A DNA stretch of 64,000 nt from Brevibacterium ihuae (GCF_900184225.1 NZ_FXWZ01000003.1:1615684-1679683); one strand, 5' to 3'. Positions 18,083 to 28,783 are shown, numbered from the stretch's first letter. Program-made: numbers and translations. The notes: generated by a model not told the origin, from the letters alone.

Positions 18083-19789
18083 TCAGACGTCGTCGGCGGA
18101 GCGGATCGTGTATGCGTACCCCTGTTCGGTGAGGAAGCGGCGCCGGTGGGCGGCGAAGTGCTCGTCCACGGTGTCGGCTGCGACCACGGTGTAGAACGTC
18201 GCGGGCTCCGCATGCGCCTTGGGCCGCAGGATCCGGCCCAGCCGCTGCGCCTCCTCCTGCCGCGACCCGAAGGCGCCCGACACCTGGATCGCCACCGAGG
18301 CCTCGGGGAGGTCGACGGAGAAGTTCGCGACCTTGGACACGACGAGCACCCGGATCTCCCCGGTGCGGAAGGCGTCGAACAGCCGCGTGCGCTCGCTCAC
18401 CGGCATCCGCCCGGTGAGCACGGGTGCCCCGAGCGCGGCCCCGAGCTCCTCGAGCTGATCGAGGTACTGGCCGATGACGAGGACCTGGGCCTCGGGGTGG
18501 GCGGCGACGAGGTCCTCGACCACCGGCACCTTCGCATCCGAGCACGCGGCGAGCCGGTAGCGGTCCTCGCCGTCGGCGCGGGCGTACGCAATCCGGGTGC
18601 CCGAATCGAGCCGCACCCGCACCTCGTGGCAGGTCGCCTGGGCGATGTAGCCGGCCCGCTCGATCTCCTTCCACGGCGTCTCGAACTGCTTGGGCCCGAT
18701 GAGCGAGAACACCTCCTCCTCCCGGCCGTCCTCGCGGACGAGGGTGGCGGTGAGCCCGAGGCGCCGCCGCGCCTGGAGGCTCGCGGTGAGCCGGAACACC
18801 GGGGCGGGCAGCAGGTGCACCTCGTCGTACACGACGAGTCCCCAGTCGCGGGCGTCGAGGAGCTCGAGGTGGAGATACGACCCCTTCCGCCGGGTGGTGA
18901 GCACCTGGTACGTCGCGATCGTCACCGGCCGGATCTCCTTGACGGTGCCGGAGTACTCACCGATCTCGTCGGGGGTGAGCGAGGTGCGGCGCAGCAGCTC
19001 GGCCTTCCACTGCCGGGCCGACACCGAGTTCGTCACGAGGATGAGGGTCGTCGTCCCCACCGCGGCCATGGTCGCCGCGCCGACGACCGTCTTGCCCGCC
19101 CCGCAGGGGAGCACGACGACCCCGGACTCCCCGGTGAGGAAGGCGTCGACGGCGCGCTGCTGGTAGTCGCGCAGGTGCCAGGTCCCGGCCGGCTCCATCG
19201 TCCCCGCCGTGCCGGCGCCGCCGGGTGTGCGGTCCGGACCGGCGCCGCCGGGTGCGGAGTCCGCGGTGAGGCCGATGGGATGCGCCTCGCCGTCGACGTA
19301 GCCGGCGTGGTCGGCGACCGGGTGGCCGAGCCGGAGGAGCCGGTGCTTGAGCTCGCCGCGCTCCGAGGGGTGGACGGCGACCGTCGAGGCGTCGATCCGG
19401 GATCCGAGGATCCCCGCGGTCTCCGGCCGGTCGACGAGCTCGTCGAGGAGCTCGGGCCGGGCGCTCTCGAGGACGAGCCCGTGGACCGGGGAGGCGAGGA
19501 GGGTGAGGACGCCGAACCGGTCCATGATGTCGACGATGTCGAGGAGCACCTCGTGCGGCACCGGGTGGCCGGCGAACTCGAGCAGGGTGTCGACGACGGA
19601 TTCCGCGTCGTGCCCGCTGGCCCGCGCGTTCCACAGTCCGAGCGGGGTGATGGTGTACGTGTGGACGTGCTCGGGCGTGCGGGCGAGCTGGGCGAAGGGC
19701 GCAATCGCGACGGCCGCCTCGGCGGCGTCCGGGTGTGCGGCCTCGAGGAGGATCGTCCGATCCGACTGGACGATGAGGGGGCCGCTCAT
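18083..19789 (-). CDS. XPB-type DNA repair helicase
   Basis: 568 residues. An N-terminal domain (about 1-180) is followed by SF2 helicase motifs: Walker A LPCGAGKTVVGA, motif II as YDEVHLLP, GLTATLVREDG (motif III region), and motif VI QEEAQRLGRILRP. The C-terminal end matches bacterial and archaeal XPB homologs. A Gly/Pro/Ala-rich linker (about 185-210) precedes the helicase core. Such proteins are 3'-5' helicases linked to DNA repair or transcription-coupled events, though not essential in mycobacteria. The ATG at 19789 overlaps the stop of the upstream partner by 4 nt (ATGA). It converges on the EamA gene. Confidence 0.93.
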   Translation of the reverse strand: MSGPLIVQSDRTILLEAAHPDAAEAAVAIAPFAQLARTPEHVHTYTITPLGLWNARASGHDAESVVDTLLEFAGHPVPHEVLLDIVDIMDRFGVLTLLASPVHGLVLESARPELLDELVDRPETAGILGSRIDASTVAVHPSERGELKHRLLRLGHPVADHAGYVDGEAHPIGLTADSAPGGAGPDRTPGGAGTAGTMEPAGTWHLRDYQQRAVDAFLTGESGVVVLPCGAGKTVVGAATMAAVGTTTLILVTNSVSARQWKAELLRRTSLTPDEIGEYSGTVKEIRPVTIATYQVLTTRRKGSYLHLELLDARDWGLVVYDEVHLLPAPVFRLTASLQARRRLGLTATLVREDGREEEVFSLIGPKQFETPWKEIERAGYIAQATCHEVRVRLDSGTRIAYARADGEDRYRLAACSDAKVPVVEDLVAAHPEAQVLVIGQYLDQLEELGAALGAPVLTGRMPVSERTRLFDAFRTGEIRVLVVSKVANFSVDLPEASVAIQVSGAFGSRQEEAQRLGRILRPKAHAEPATFYTVVAADTVDEHFAAHRRRFLTEQGYAYTIRSADDV

Positions 19790-21993
19790 CCGGCACCTCG
19801 GACCGGGGCGTCGGAGCCCGCCGGCTCCGCGGGGTGCGGGGTGGCAGCTGCGATCCGGGACACCGCGAGGGCGATCTCGGTGTCGCGGCCGCTCGCGCGC
19901 CGGATCCCGCGCACCCGGCCCGCGGTGATCTGCGTCGGGGTGAGTGCGAGGCGCCGGCGGGTCCCGTCGGCCGCGACGACGTCGACGTCGATGGTGCGCC
20001 CGGCCGCGCGGGCCTCGCGCAGGACGTCGAGCACCCCGAGCGGGGAGTCGTCCCCGGTCCCGCCGTCCGCTCCCGGCGCCGCGAACCGGGACCGGCGCAG
20101 GCCGTCGATGAAAGCGGCGCGCTCGGCGTCCGGGACCCGCAGGGAGGTCCGGGTGACGGCGGTCGGAGCCCGGCGGCGGGAGGCGCGCTGCCGGGTGGTC
20201 GAAGCACGGCCGTGGGTGACGGTCGGCTGTCCCGCCGCGGCGAGGAGGGCGGCGAGCCGGTCCCGGGAGACGGCCGCCACGGCCACCGTGGGAGCGACGC
20301 GCTCGAGTCCCGCACCGGCGAGCAGCGGATCGGCGAGCAGCGGGTCGAGATCGTCGGGGCGGTCGACGACGAGCACCGCGCGCGCCGCCGCCACCTGGAC
20401 GCGGCGGAGCCGGGCGGCCTCCTCCTCGACGAGGTACCGCAGCGGCTGCGGGACCCCGGTCGAGGAGATCCGCTCGATGAACGCGAGGACGTCGGCGGCG
20501 GACCGGCCCCGCTGGAGGGCGCGCGCCACCGACTCGGAGGTGAAGCGGTAGACGGTGCCCTGGCCGCGCGCCTCGACCGTCGCGATGTCGTCGAGCTCGG
20601 CGTGGAGCCGGGGCGCGACGGGACCCGCCGCCACTGCGGTGAGATCGGACTGGACGAGCACCGTCGTCCGCGGCTCCGGCAGCGCGGCGGCGATGCGCGG
20701 CAGCAGCTCCGTGCCGAGGTCGACCCGACCCGGCTCGTACCCGGCCGGTGCCGCCGCGTGCTCCATCGCGGCGGCGAGCGCCGCGGCGGTGAGCCGGCCG
20801 AACGCGGTGAGGCCGTGGGCGTGCGGATCGCCGAGCGGGCTGCACACGAGACCGAGCGCCTGCGCCTCGCGGAGCACCTGGGCGAGCGTGTCCTCGGAGA
20901 GCGCGGCGGCGAGCGGCCGCTCCCAGCGCAGACGGGCGAGCAACGCGGGGAACGCGACCGCGTGCGCCGCGGGGGATCCGTCGTCGTGCGCGGGCTCCGC
21001 CGCGGCCGGCTGCGGGTCGTCGTCCGGGATCGCGGAGAGGAGCGCGGACAGCACGAGGTGCTTGAGATAGGGGAGCTGGGGGAGTGCGGAAGGGAACCCG
21101 GCATAGGGATTGAGACGGCCTCGCCCGGCGGCCGCGGTGAGCGAGTGGACGCGCTCGCCGCGCCCGGTGCGGCCGGCGAGCACATGGGTGGTGTCGACGG
21201 TGCCGGTGAGCCACGTGCGCAGCAGCCTGCCGTAGGCCTCCGCGCTGTCGAGCTCCATGAAGGCGTCGTACTCCGCGGTGGGAAGCCACTGGGGGTCGAG
21301 GTCCGATCCGCCGACGCCGAGCAGATCGGCGGCGCCGGCGAGCTCGAGGAGGAAGGTCGCGTGCGGGACCTCGAGGCGCGCGGCCCGGGCCCGGACCTGC
21401 ACCTCGCGCTTGCCGATCCCGCCGCTCGTGAGCTGGGAGGGCGGGTCGTCGTCGACCGCGTCGAGCACCGACAGCACGCCGGCGAGCACCCCCGACACCG
21501 CCGCGGCCTGCGCATTGGCGACGAGCGGCCCGGGGATCCGGACGGCCGGTGCCGGCGCCGGGGCCTCGCCGGTGAGCCACGGGATCTCCTGCGCGCGGTC
21601 GGCCGCCGAGGTCGGGAGGAGGCCGACGACCTCGGCGTGGATCCGATAGGACGCGGCGTCGAGCGGGGTCGCGACGTCGGCCGCGCGGGCCGGCCAGACG
21701 AGGCCGAGCTCGAGCAGGCGGCGCAGTGCCGCGGGATCGGCACCGAGCTCCGCACCGGGCACCGCGGGGTCGACGCGCGCGGCGACCGCGGCGCGATGGA
21801 GGGCGCGCAGCGCGGGGGTGTCGAGGGATTCCACCGCGGCGGCGACGGCGGCCCGGGACGCCGCGCGGGCGGCGAGCGCCCGGACATCGGGGGTGTCGGT
21901 GCGCAGGAGATCGGGCCGGGCCTCGCACAGGGCGACGAACCAGGAGTCCTCGGCACGGGCGAGCCAGGAGGCGAAGGAGATGAGCTGCGGCAT
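19786..21993 (-). CDS. helicase-associated (Helicase_C_3-like) partner of XPB
   Basis: 735 residues. It starts MPQLISFASWLARAEDSWFV, continues with an Ala- and Arg-rich helical region, and has a region at about 430-560 (PLRYLVEEEAARLRRVQVAA, then LVVDRPDDLDPLLADPLLAG) like the helicase-associated domain pfam13625. No Walker A motif is visible, so it is not an ATPase by itself. In actinobacteria this large protein is regularly encoded directly before XPB. The 4-nt overlap and common strand suggest an obligate complex, but its role is not known. ATG at 21993 was chosen; longer frames upstream have no homologous look and run through the divergent promoter region. Confidence 0.82.
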   Translation of the reverse strand: MPQLISFASWLARAEDSWFVALCEARPDLLRTDTPDVRALAARAASRAAVAAAVESLDTPALRALHRAAVAARVDPAVPGAELGADPAALRRLLELGLVWPARAADVATPLDAASYRIHAEVVGLLPTSAADRAQEIPWLTGEAPAPAPAVRIPGPLVANAQAAAVSGVLAGVLSVLDAVDDDPPSQLTSGGIGKREVQVRARAARLEVPHATFLLELAGAADLLGVGGSDLDPQWLPTAEYDAFMELDSAEAYGRLLRTWLTGTVDTTHVLAGRTGRGERVHSLTAAAGRGRLNPYAGFPSALPQLPYLKHLVLSALLSAIPDDDPQPAAAEPAHDDGSPAAHAVAFPALLARLRWERPLAAALSEDTLAQVLREAQALGLVCSPLGDPHAHGLTAFGRLTAAALAAAMEHAAAPAGYEPGRVDLGTELLPRIAAALPEPRTTVLVQSDLTAVAAGPVAPRLHAELDDIATVEARGQGTVYRFTSESVARALQRGRSAADVLAFIERISSTGVPQPLRYLVEEEAARLRRVQVAAARAVLVVDRPDDLDPLLADPLLAGAGLERVAPTVAVAAVSRDRLAALLAAAGQPTVTHGRASTTRQRASRRRAPTAVTRTSLRVPDAERAAFIDGLRRSRFAAPGADGGTGDDSPLGVLDVLREARAAGRTIDVDVVAADGTRRRLALTPTQITAGRVRGIRRASGRDTEIALAVSRIAAATPHPAEPAGSDAPVRGAG

Positions 21994-22153
21994 CGCATCC
22001 AGTGTAGTCCGCTGCGCCGGGCGGGCCCCGGACGGCCGGGGTGCGTGCGATCCGGCTACACTGGGGGAGCCCGCGCGCGAGTCCGCTCGCCGGACCGCGC
22101 GGCCCGCCGCGCCCGCGGCGCACCCGATGCAGCGCACTGGAGGAGGTGCCGAG

Positions 22154-22369
22154 ATGACAGCGACGACGACCGACACCGTCATCACCGCGACCGCGGTGGT
22201 GCTCAGCATCGTCGGCTTCGCGGCCCTCGCGCTCGTCGTCATCGTCGGCGTCTCCGGCGGCACGCCGTCTGCCGTCGCTACGTGGATCGGAATGATCACG
22301 CTGCCGGTGGCGTTCCTCCTGCTGGTGGTCGAGTTCGTCCGCTCCATCGGACGCCGCCGCCGGGCCTGA
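22154..22369 (+). CDS. small two-helix membrane protein
   Basis: 71 residues; family not recognised. Two membrane segments: TVITATAVVLSIVGFAALAL, continuing to about residue 33, and WIGMITLPVAFLLLVVEFV. It ends in a basic RRRRR-type tail, which should lie inside. AGGAGG is 7 nt before the ATG, so translation is likely. It lies between the divergent helicase pair and the csp-DUF3027 genes and could share their promoter. Small proteins of this layout are common in this part of actinobacterial genomes. Confidence 0.75.
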   Translation: MTATTTDTVITATAVVLSIVGFAALALVVIVGVSGGTPSAVATWIGMITLPVAFLLLVVEFVRSIGRRRRA

Positions 22370-22466
22370 GCGCCCGGTCGCCCGCCCCGCCGGCCCGGAG
22401 ACGTCTCCGCCGCACCTCCTCGGCGCACCCGCCGCCACCCGTACACCGCACCTCGGAAAGGACATC

Positions 22467-22841
22467 ATGCCGACCGGACGAGTCAAATGGTTCGACACCG
22501 ACAAGGGCTTCGGATTCATCACCGCCGACGACGGGGAACAGGTGTTCCTCCACTCCACCGCGCTGCCGGACGGCGCCGAGGTCAAGCAGGGCACCCGCCT
22601 CGACTTCGACATCGTCGACGGGCGCAAGGGCAAGCAGGTGCTCAAGGCCCGGCTCATCGAGACCCCGGCGGTCAAGCGCATGCGCCGTGATCCGGAGAAG
22701 ACCGCGATGATGATCGAGGACGTCATCCGCCTCCTCGACGACACCTCGAACGGCCTCCGCAAGGGCCGTTATCCCGACAGCGGGCATTCGCATAAGGTGG
22801 CAGAGGTACTGCGCGCCATCGCCGACGACCTGGAGGGCTGA
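22467..22841 (+). CDS. cold-shock domain protein with C-terminal extension
   Basis: 124 residues. The cold-shock domain is at about 1-66: GRVKWFDTDKGFGFITADDG with RNP1 KGFGFI and RNP2 VFLHST. A helical extension of about 58 residues (AVKRMRRDPEKTAMMIEDVI...) is absent from ordinary Csp proteins and typical of an actinobacterial subgroup. It probably binds RNA or single-stranded DNA. A ribosome site (GGAAAGGA) precedes the ATG at 22467. The stop overlaps the DUF3027 start by one base (TGATG), so the two are co-translated. It is a different gene from cspA at 1879. Confidence 0.93.
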   Translation: MPTGRVKWFDTDKGFGFITADDGEQVFLHSTALPDGAEVKQGTRLDFDIVDGRKGKQVLKARLIETPAVKRMRRDPEKTAMMIEDVIRLLDDTSNGLRKGRYPDSGHSHKVAEVLRAIADDLEG

Positions 22842-23770
22842 TGTCGGAACTCTTCTCCCGCTGGAAGTCCGGCGTGGAATCCGCGCCCGGATCCGCGGAC
22901 GCCCCGGCGCCCGCGTCGGCTGAACAGGCCCCGGCTCCCGAGGATCGCCGGACCGCCCCGCGCCGCCAGGCACGGCCGGCGGCGGACGCCCTGCTCCTCG
23001 ACGCCGTCGACATCGCCCGGGAGGCGATCGCCGAGGCCGCCGACCCGAATCACATCGGCGCGCACCTCGGCGCGGTGATGGAGGGCCAGCGGCTCGCCAC
23101 CCACTCCTTCGCCTGCACCGCGCGGGCCTACCGCGGCTGGCACTGGGTCGCCGTTCTCGCCCGCGCCCCGCGCTCGAAGCGGATCACCGTGTGCGAGACC
23201 GCGCTGCTGCCCGGTGAGGACGCGCTCGTCGCACCGCGCTGGCTGCCGTGGGAGGACCGCCTGCGGCCCGGCGACCTCGGCGCGCGCGACACCCTGCCCA
23301 AGGTCGACGACGACCCGAACCTCGAAGAGGGCTTCGAGCAGGTTCCGCTCGACGAGGACGACGCCGTGGACCAGGTGCCGATCTTCGAGCTCGGACTCGG
23401 CCGGCGGCGCGTGCTGTCCGCCCACGGGATCTCGAATGCCGCGCTGCGCTGGCAGGACTCCGAGGCCGGTCCGGACGGGGAGTACGCCAAGCGCGCCTCC
23501 GCCCAGTGCTCGACGTGCGGGTACCTCATGCCCATGGCCGGGAGCCTGCGCACCCAGTTCGGCGTGTGCGCCAACGGCTGGTCGCCGTTCGACGGCCGGG
23601 TCGTCGCGCTCGATTCCGGCTGCGGCGCCCATTCGGAGACCGACGTCGACCGGCAGACGCCCGACTCGGCGGAGCCGGTGATCGACGACCTCGCCGACAC
23701 GGTCGACGTCTCCGACCCCGCGGACTCCGCGGGCACGGTCTCCGCCGGGGCCGCGCACCCGGGGAGCTGA
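22841..23770 (+). CDS. DUF3027 domain-containing protein
   Basis: 309 residues. After an Ala/Pro-rich N-terminus of about 45 residues, the DUF3027 core spans about 48-265, with the pattern SFACTARAYRGWHWVAVLAR and ETALLPGEDALVAP. Cysteines in CSTCGYLMPMAG, CANGW and GCGAH are arranged like a zinc site. The C-terminal about 40 residues are acidic and disordered. The family is actinobacterial and of unknown function; its constant neighbour is the extended cold-shock protein, with which it overlaps by one base. Together these suggest a role in RNA metabolism or stress, but this is guilt by association. Confidence 0.88.
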   Translation: MSELFSRWKSGVESAPGSADAPAPASAEQAPAPEDRRTAPRRQARPAADALLLDAVDIAREAIAEAADPNHIGAHLGAVMEGQRLATHSFACTARAYRGWHWVAVLARAPRSKRITVCETALLPGEDALVAPRWLPWEDRLRPGDLGARDTLPKVDDDPNLEEGFEQVPLDEDDAVDQVPIFELGLGRRRVLSAHGISNAALRWQDSEAGPDGEYAKRASAQCSTCGYLMPMAGSLRTQFGVCANGWSPFDGRVVALDSGCGAHSETDVDRQTPDSAEPVIDDLADTVDVSDPADSAGTVSAGAAHPGS

Positions 23771-23771
23771 C

Positions 23772-24278
23772 GTGGACACGACGACCGTCGACGTCATCAC
23801 CACCGTGCTCGCCGGCGCGGCGATCCTCGTCGGCTGCGTCGGCATCGTCGTCCCCGTGCTTCCGGGTTCGATCCTCATCGCGATCGCGGCGCTCATCTGG
23901 GCGCTCGTCCTCGGCAGCGCCCCGGTGTGGGTCGCCTTCGCCGTCGTCGTCGTGCTCGTCGCGATCGGGATGAGCGCCTCGCTCGTCCTCACCGGCCGGC
24001 GCCTCAAGGCCAAGCAGGTGCCGAACTCCTCGCTCGTCATCGGCGGACTGCTCGCCGTCGTCGGGTTCTTCGTCATCCCCGTCGTCGGTCTGCTCGTCGG
24101 CTTCGTCGCGGGCCTCTACCTCGCGGAATACCTGCGGGTGCGCGAGGCGCGCACCGCCTGGGACTCGAGCTGGGCGGCGATCAAGGCCGCCGGCATCGGG
24201 ATCGTCGTCGAGTTCAGCTGTGCGGCGGTCGCGGCCGGGGCGTTCGCCGCCGGCACGATCGCCCACTTCATGTTCTGA
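23772..24278 (+). CDS. DUF456 family membrane protein
   Basis: 168 residues, four or five membrane helices. The Gly-rich sequences CVGIVVPVLPGSILI near the start and VGFVAGLYLAEYLRVREART in the second half are the DUF456 signature. Its function is unknown. The GTG at 23772 begins one base after the DUF3027 stop, so it is the last gene of the csp-DUF3027-DUF456 operon. The protein would sit in the cytoplasmic membrane. Confidence 0.85.
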   Translation: MDTTTVDVITTVLAGAAILVGCVGIVVPVLPGSILIAIAALIWALVLGSAPVWVAFAVVVVLVAIGMSASLVLTGRRLKAKQVPNSSLVIGGLLAVVGFFVIPVVGLLVGFVAGLYLAEYLRVREARTAWDSSWAAIKAAGIGIVVEFSCAAVAAGAFAAGTIAHFMF

Positions 24279-24338
24279 TCCGACGCTCCCGCCGGGATGC
24301 TCTGATCCGGCCACGCCCGCCGGGCGTCACCGGCTCAG

Positions 24339-24373
24339 CGCTCCCGCCGGACCTCACCGGCCCGGCGGAAGCG
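24339..24373. terminator. imperfect hairpin between DUF456 and serC
   Basis: CGCTCCCGCCGG and CCGGCGGAAGCG pair except for two mismatches. It lies between convergent genes in a stretch (24279-24382) that also has repeated CCGCCGG and GATCCG words. Possible bidirectional terminator. Confidence 0.45.
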
Positions 24374-24382
24374 GCCGGATGA

Positions 24383-25660
<1,278 letters not shown>

Positions 25661-25665
25661 TCACC

Positions 25666-26337
25666 ATGACCGATGACCGCTCATCCCTGTCCGCGCTCGC
25701 CGGGCAGCGCGTGGAATACGGCTCCCGCGGCGGGGCCGCCGCCGGAACCGACCCGTTCGCCCTCTTCACCCAGTGGTTTCGCGAGGCGCAGGACGAGATC
25801 GGCGAGGCCAATGCGATGCTGCTCGCCACCGCCGCGGCGGACGGGCCCGACGCCCGCATCGTGCTCCTCAAGGGGTTCGCGCCCGCCGGATTCACCTTCT
25901 TCACCAACTACGGCTCCGCCAAGGGCCGTCAGATCGCGGCGGACCCCCGCGTCGCACTCGTCTTCCCCTGGCACGGAATGCACCGCCAGGTGCGGGTGCA
26001 GGGGATCGCGGAGCGCACCTCGGCCGCGGAGTCCGACGCCTACTTCGCGCAGCGCCCGCGCGGGGCCCAGATCGGAGCCCGCGCCTCCCGTCAGTCGCAG
26101 CCCGTGGCCTCGCGGGAGGCGATGCAGGAGGCCTACGACCGGGTCGCCGCGGAGTTCGCCGACACCGCCGTCCCGCGCCCCGCCGAATGGGGCGGCTACC
26201 GGGTGGCGGTGCACCGGATCGAGTTCTGGCAGGGACAGGCCAACCGGTTCCACGACCGGTTCGCCTACACCGCCGTGCAGGGGCCGGCCGCGCTCGACGA
26301 GGCGGGCGACTGGACCCTCACCCGCCTCGACCCCTGA
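25666..26337 (+). CDS. pdxH: pyridoxamine 5'-phosphate oxidase
   Basis: 223 residues. FMN enzyme that oxidises pyridoxamine or pyridoxine phosphate to PLP. Motifs: DARIVLLKGF (FMN phosphate site), FFTNYGSAKGRQI, ALVFPWHGMHRQVRVQG, SRQSQPV, and the C-terminal EFWQGQANRFHDRF signature ending TLTRLDP. Length and all active-site segments are normal. The ATG at 25666 is consistent with alignment of homologs; an in-frame GTG just upstream cannot be excluded. It is divergent from serC. Confidence 0.96.
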   Translation: MTDDRSSLSALAGQRVEYGSRGGAAAGTDPFALFTQWFREAQDEIGEANAMLLATAAADGPDARIVLLKGFAPAGFTFFTNYGSAKGRQIAADPRVALVFPWHGMHRQVRVQGIAERTSAAESDAYFAQRPRGAQIGARASRQSQPVASREAMQEAYDRVAAEFADTAVPRPAEWGGYRVAVHRIEFWQGQANRFHDRFAYTAVQGPAALDEAGDWTLTRLDP

Positions 26338-26442
26338 GCGACCGGTGCCCCGCCCTGGCGCCGATCCGGTCCCTGCACCGCACCGCCCCGACCTTCCGAT
26401 GACCGCAGCCGCCCACCCCTTCTCACCGACAAGGACACCGCG

Positions 26443-27912
26443 ATGACCGACACGACCGTTCCCGCCTACGGACCCGACGCCGAGTTCGACAACTGGATCG
26501 CCGGCCGCTGGGTCGGCAGCGACGACCGCAGTGCGAACGTCAACCCCTCCGACACCTCCGACGTGCTCGGCCGCTTCGCGCGGGCCGATGCGAGCACCGT
26601 GGAGCAGGCGATCGCCGCCGCCCGGGAGGCGCTGCCCGCCTGGTCGACCGGGCCCGTGCAGCAGCGCTTCGACATCCTCGACGCCGCCGGCACCGCGCTC
26701 AAGGAGAGGGCGGGCGAGCTCGGCGAGCTCCTCGCCCGCGAGGAGGGCAAGCAGATCGCGGAGGCCACCGCCGAGGTCACCCGCGCCGCCCAGATCTTCA
26801 AGTTCTTCGCCGGCGAGACCCTGCGCAACACCGGGGAGATCGTCGAGTCGGTGCGGCCCGGCCTCACCGTCGAGATGACGCACGAGCCGGTGGGCGTCGT
26901 CGGGATCGTCACCCCGTGGAACTTCCCCATCGCGATCCCCGCGTGGAAGATCGCCCCGGCGCTCGCCTACGGCAACACCGTGGTGTTCAAGCCCGCCGAG
27001 CTCGTCCCGGCGAGCGCCCACGAGCTCGTCCGGATCCTCGTCGACGCCGGACTGCCCGCCGGCGTCCTCAACCTCGTCATGGGTCCCGGCCGCGTGGTCG
27101 GCGACGCGATCTCCGGGTCTTCCGACGTCGACGCGGTGACCTTCACCGGCTCGGTCGGGGTCGGGGAGGGCGTCATCGCCAACGCCTCGGCGGCGGGATC
27201 GAAGGTGCAGTGCGAGATGGGCGGCAAGAACCCGCTCGTCGTGCTCGGCGACGCCGACCTCGACGCCGCGGTCGACGCCGCGGTCACCGGCGCGTTCTTC
27301 TCCACCGGCCAGCGGTGCACGGCCTCGAGCCGGCTCATCGTCACCGCCGACATCCACGACGAGTTCGTCGCCCGGGTCAAGGAGAGGATCGACGCCTTCG
27401 TCGTCGGCGACGCCCGCGACGCGGCGACGACGATGGGCCCCGTGGTGTCCCGGTCGCAGTTCGACACCGACCGGAAGTACCTCGAGATTGCAGCCTCCGA
27501 GGGCGGCACCGTGCACGGGGGAGCGGTCGTCGACACCGGCACGGACGGCTATTTCCTCGCACCCGCGCTCGTCACCGACACCACCGAGGACATGACGATC
27601 AACCGCGAGGAGGTGTTCGGTCCCGTCGCCTCGGTCATCCGGGTGGCCGACTACGACGAGGCGCTGGCCGTGGCCAACCGGACGTCCTTCGGGCTGTCCT
27701 CGGGGATCTTCACCACCTCGCTCGCTCGCGCCGCGCACTTCAAGCGCCACTCGAACGCCGGCATGGTCATGGTCAACGCACCGACCGCCGGCGTGGACTA
27801 CCACACGTCCTTCGGCGGCCGGAAGGGATCGAGCTACGGCCCGCGCGAGCAGGGTCGTGCCGCACGCGAGTTCTTCACCGTGCACAAGACCGCGTACATC
27901 AACGCCGGGTGA
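26443..27912 (+). CDS. aldehyde dehydrogenase, alpha-ketoglutaric semialdehyde type
   Basis: 489 residues, complete. Motifs: IVTPWNFPIAIPAWKIAPAL, VTFTGSVGVGEG, catalytic Glu in CEMGGKNPL, catalytic Cys292 in STGQRCTASSRLIV. The C-terminus GVDYHTSFGGRKGSSYGPRE followed by FFTVHKTAYI matches alpha-ketoglutaric semialdehyde (2,5-dioxovalerate) dehydrogenases of sugar-acid catabolism. The substrate assignment is by these motifs only; no sugar-acid dehydratase is adjacent. An AAGGACACCGCG region precedes the ATG. It is followed by a strong terminator. Confidence 0.88.
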   Translation: MTDTTVPAYGPDAEFDNWIAGRWVGSDDRSANVNPSDTSDVLGRFARADASTVEQAIAAAREALPAWSTGPVQQRFDILDAAGTALKERAGELGELLAREEGKQIAEATAEVTRAAQIFKFFAGETLRNTGEIVESVRPGLTVEMTHEPVGVVGIVTPWNFPIAIPAWKIAPALAYGNTVVFKPAELVPASAHELVRILVDAGLPAGVLNLVMGPGRVVGDAISGSSDVDAVTFTGSVGVGEGVIANASAAGSKVQCEMGGKNPLVVLGDADLDAAVDAAVTGAFFSTGQRCTASSRLIVTADIHDEFVARVKERIDAFVVGDARDAATTMGPVVSRSQFDTDRKYLEIAASEGGTVHGGAVVDTGTDGYFLAPALVTDTTEDMTINREEVFGPVASVIRVADYDEALAVANRTSFGLSSGIFTTSLARAAHFKRHSNAGMVMVNAPTAGVDYHTSFGGRKGSSYGPREQGRAAREFFTVHKTAYINAG

Positions 27913-27936
27913 GACCGGAGTCGGGCCATCGACCGA

Positions 27937-27974
27937 GCCGAGGGGCGTCCGCGGGTGCGCGGACGCCCCTCGGC
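27937..27974 (+). terminator. hairpin terminator after aldehyde dehydrogenase
   Basis: Perfect 17-bp stem (27937-27953 with 27958-27974) and GGTG loop, 24 nt past the stop, without a T-run. Confidence 0.88.
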
Positions 27975-28084
27975 ATGTCCCGGCGGGGGAGGCCGCGGCG
28001 GCTCTCGATGCGCTGCGGGCGGCCCCGGCAGGGGCGCGGCGCGGGCTAGACTGATCCGGTGACCGCAGAGGAGGGCCAGCGCCA

Positions 28085-28783
28085 GTGAACGATCTCATCG
28101 ACACCACCGAGATGTACCTCAAGGCCGTCGTCGAGCTCGAGGAGCAGGACATCGTCCCGCTGCGCGCCCGGATCGCCGAACGCCTCGGCCACTCCGGCCC
28201 CACCGTCTCGCAGACCGTGGCCCGGATGGAGCGCGACGGACTCCTCGTCGTCGGCAGCGACCGGCACCTCGAGCTCACCGAGACCGGGCGGGCGCTCGCG
28301 ACCTCGGTCATGCGCAAGCACCGCCTCGCCGAGCGGCTGCTCGCCGACGTCATCGGGCTCGACTGGGAGCTCGTCCATGACGAGGCCTGCCGCTGGGAGC
28401 ACGTGATGAGCGAGCAGGTCGAGCGGCGCCTCGTGCGGATGCTCCCCGAGCACCGGACGAGTCCCTACGGCAACCCGATCCCCGGCCTCGCGGAGCTCGA
28501 TGCGGATGTTCCGGCCGGGGTGTCCGTCGAGCCGCTCAGCGCCGCGTGTCCCGGCGAGGGCCGGGCCGAGGTGCGGATCGAATGGCTCGCCGAGCCGCTG
28601 CAGGTCGACACCTATCTGCTGGCCCAGCTGCGCGACACCGGGATCCTGCCCGGCGTCACCGTGACCTGCGAGCCGGCAGGGGAGTACATCACCCTGCGCG
28701 CGCCCGAGGCGGCGACGGTGCTCGATCTGCCCATCGAGACCGCGCAGAACGTCTTCGTGAGCCGCTCGGACACGGCTTCATAA
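28085..28783 (+). CDS. dtxR: DtxR/IdeR family iron-dependent repressor
   Basis: 232 residues. Winged helix (about 1-70), dimer and metal domain (about 74-140), and C-terminal SH3-like domain (about 145-225). All metal ligands fall on classic DtxR numbering: M10, C102, E105 and H106 for the primary site, and H79, E83 and H98 for the ancillary site. With Cys102 present it is the iron-type (DtxR/IdeR) rather than MntR-type. With bound Fe(II) it represses iron uptake genes. GTG start at 28085; a TAGACT -10-like hexamer lies at 28047-28052, which would give a short leader. Confidence 0.95.
   Translation: MNDLIDTTEMYLKAVVELEEQDIVPLRARIAERLGHSGPTVSQTVARMERDGLLVVGSDRHLELTETGRALATSVMRKHRLAERLLADVIGLDWELVHDEACRWEHVMSEQVERRLVRMLPEHRTSPYGNPIPGLAELDADVPAGVSVEPLSAACPGEGRAEVRIEWLAEPLQVDTYLLAQLRDTGILPGVTVTCEPAGEYITLRAPEAATVLDLPIETAQNVFVSRSDTAS

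Noticed and set aside
18083..22762. Single minus-strand frame of 1,559 codons
   Set aside because: Only its last 568 codons encode XPB; the rest runs antisense or out of frame through the partner gene, the small membrane gene and the csp gene.
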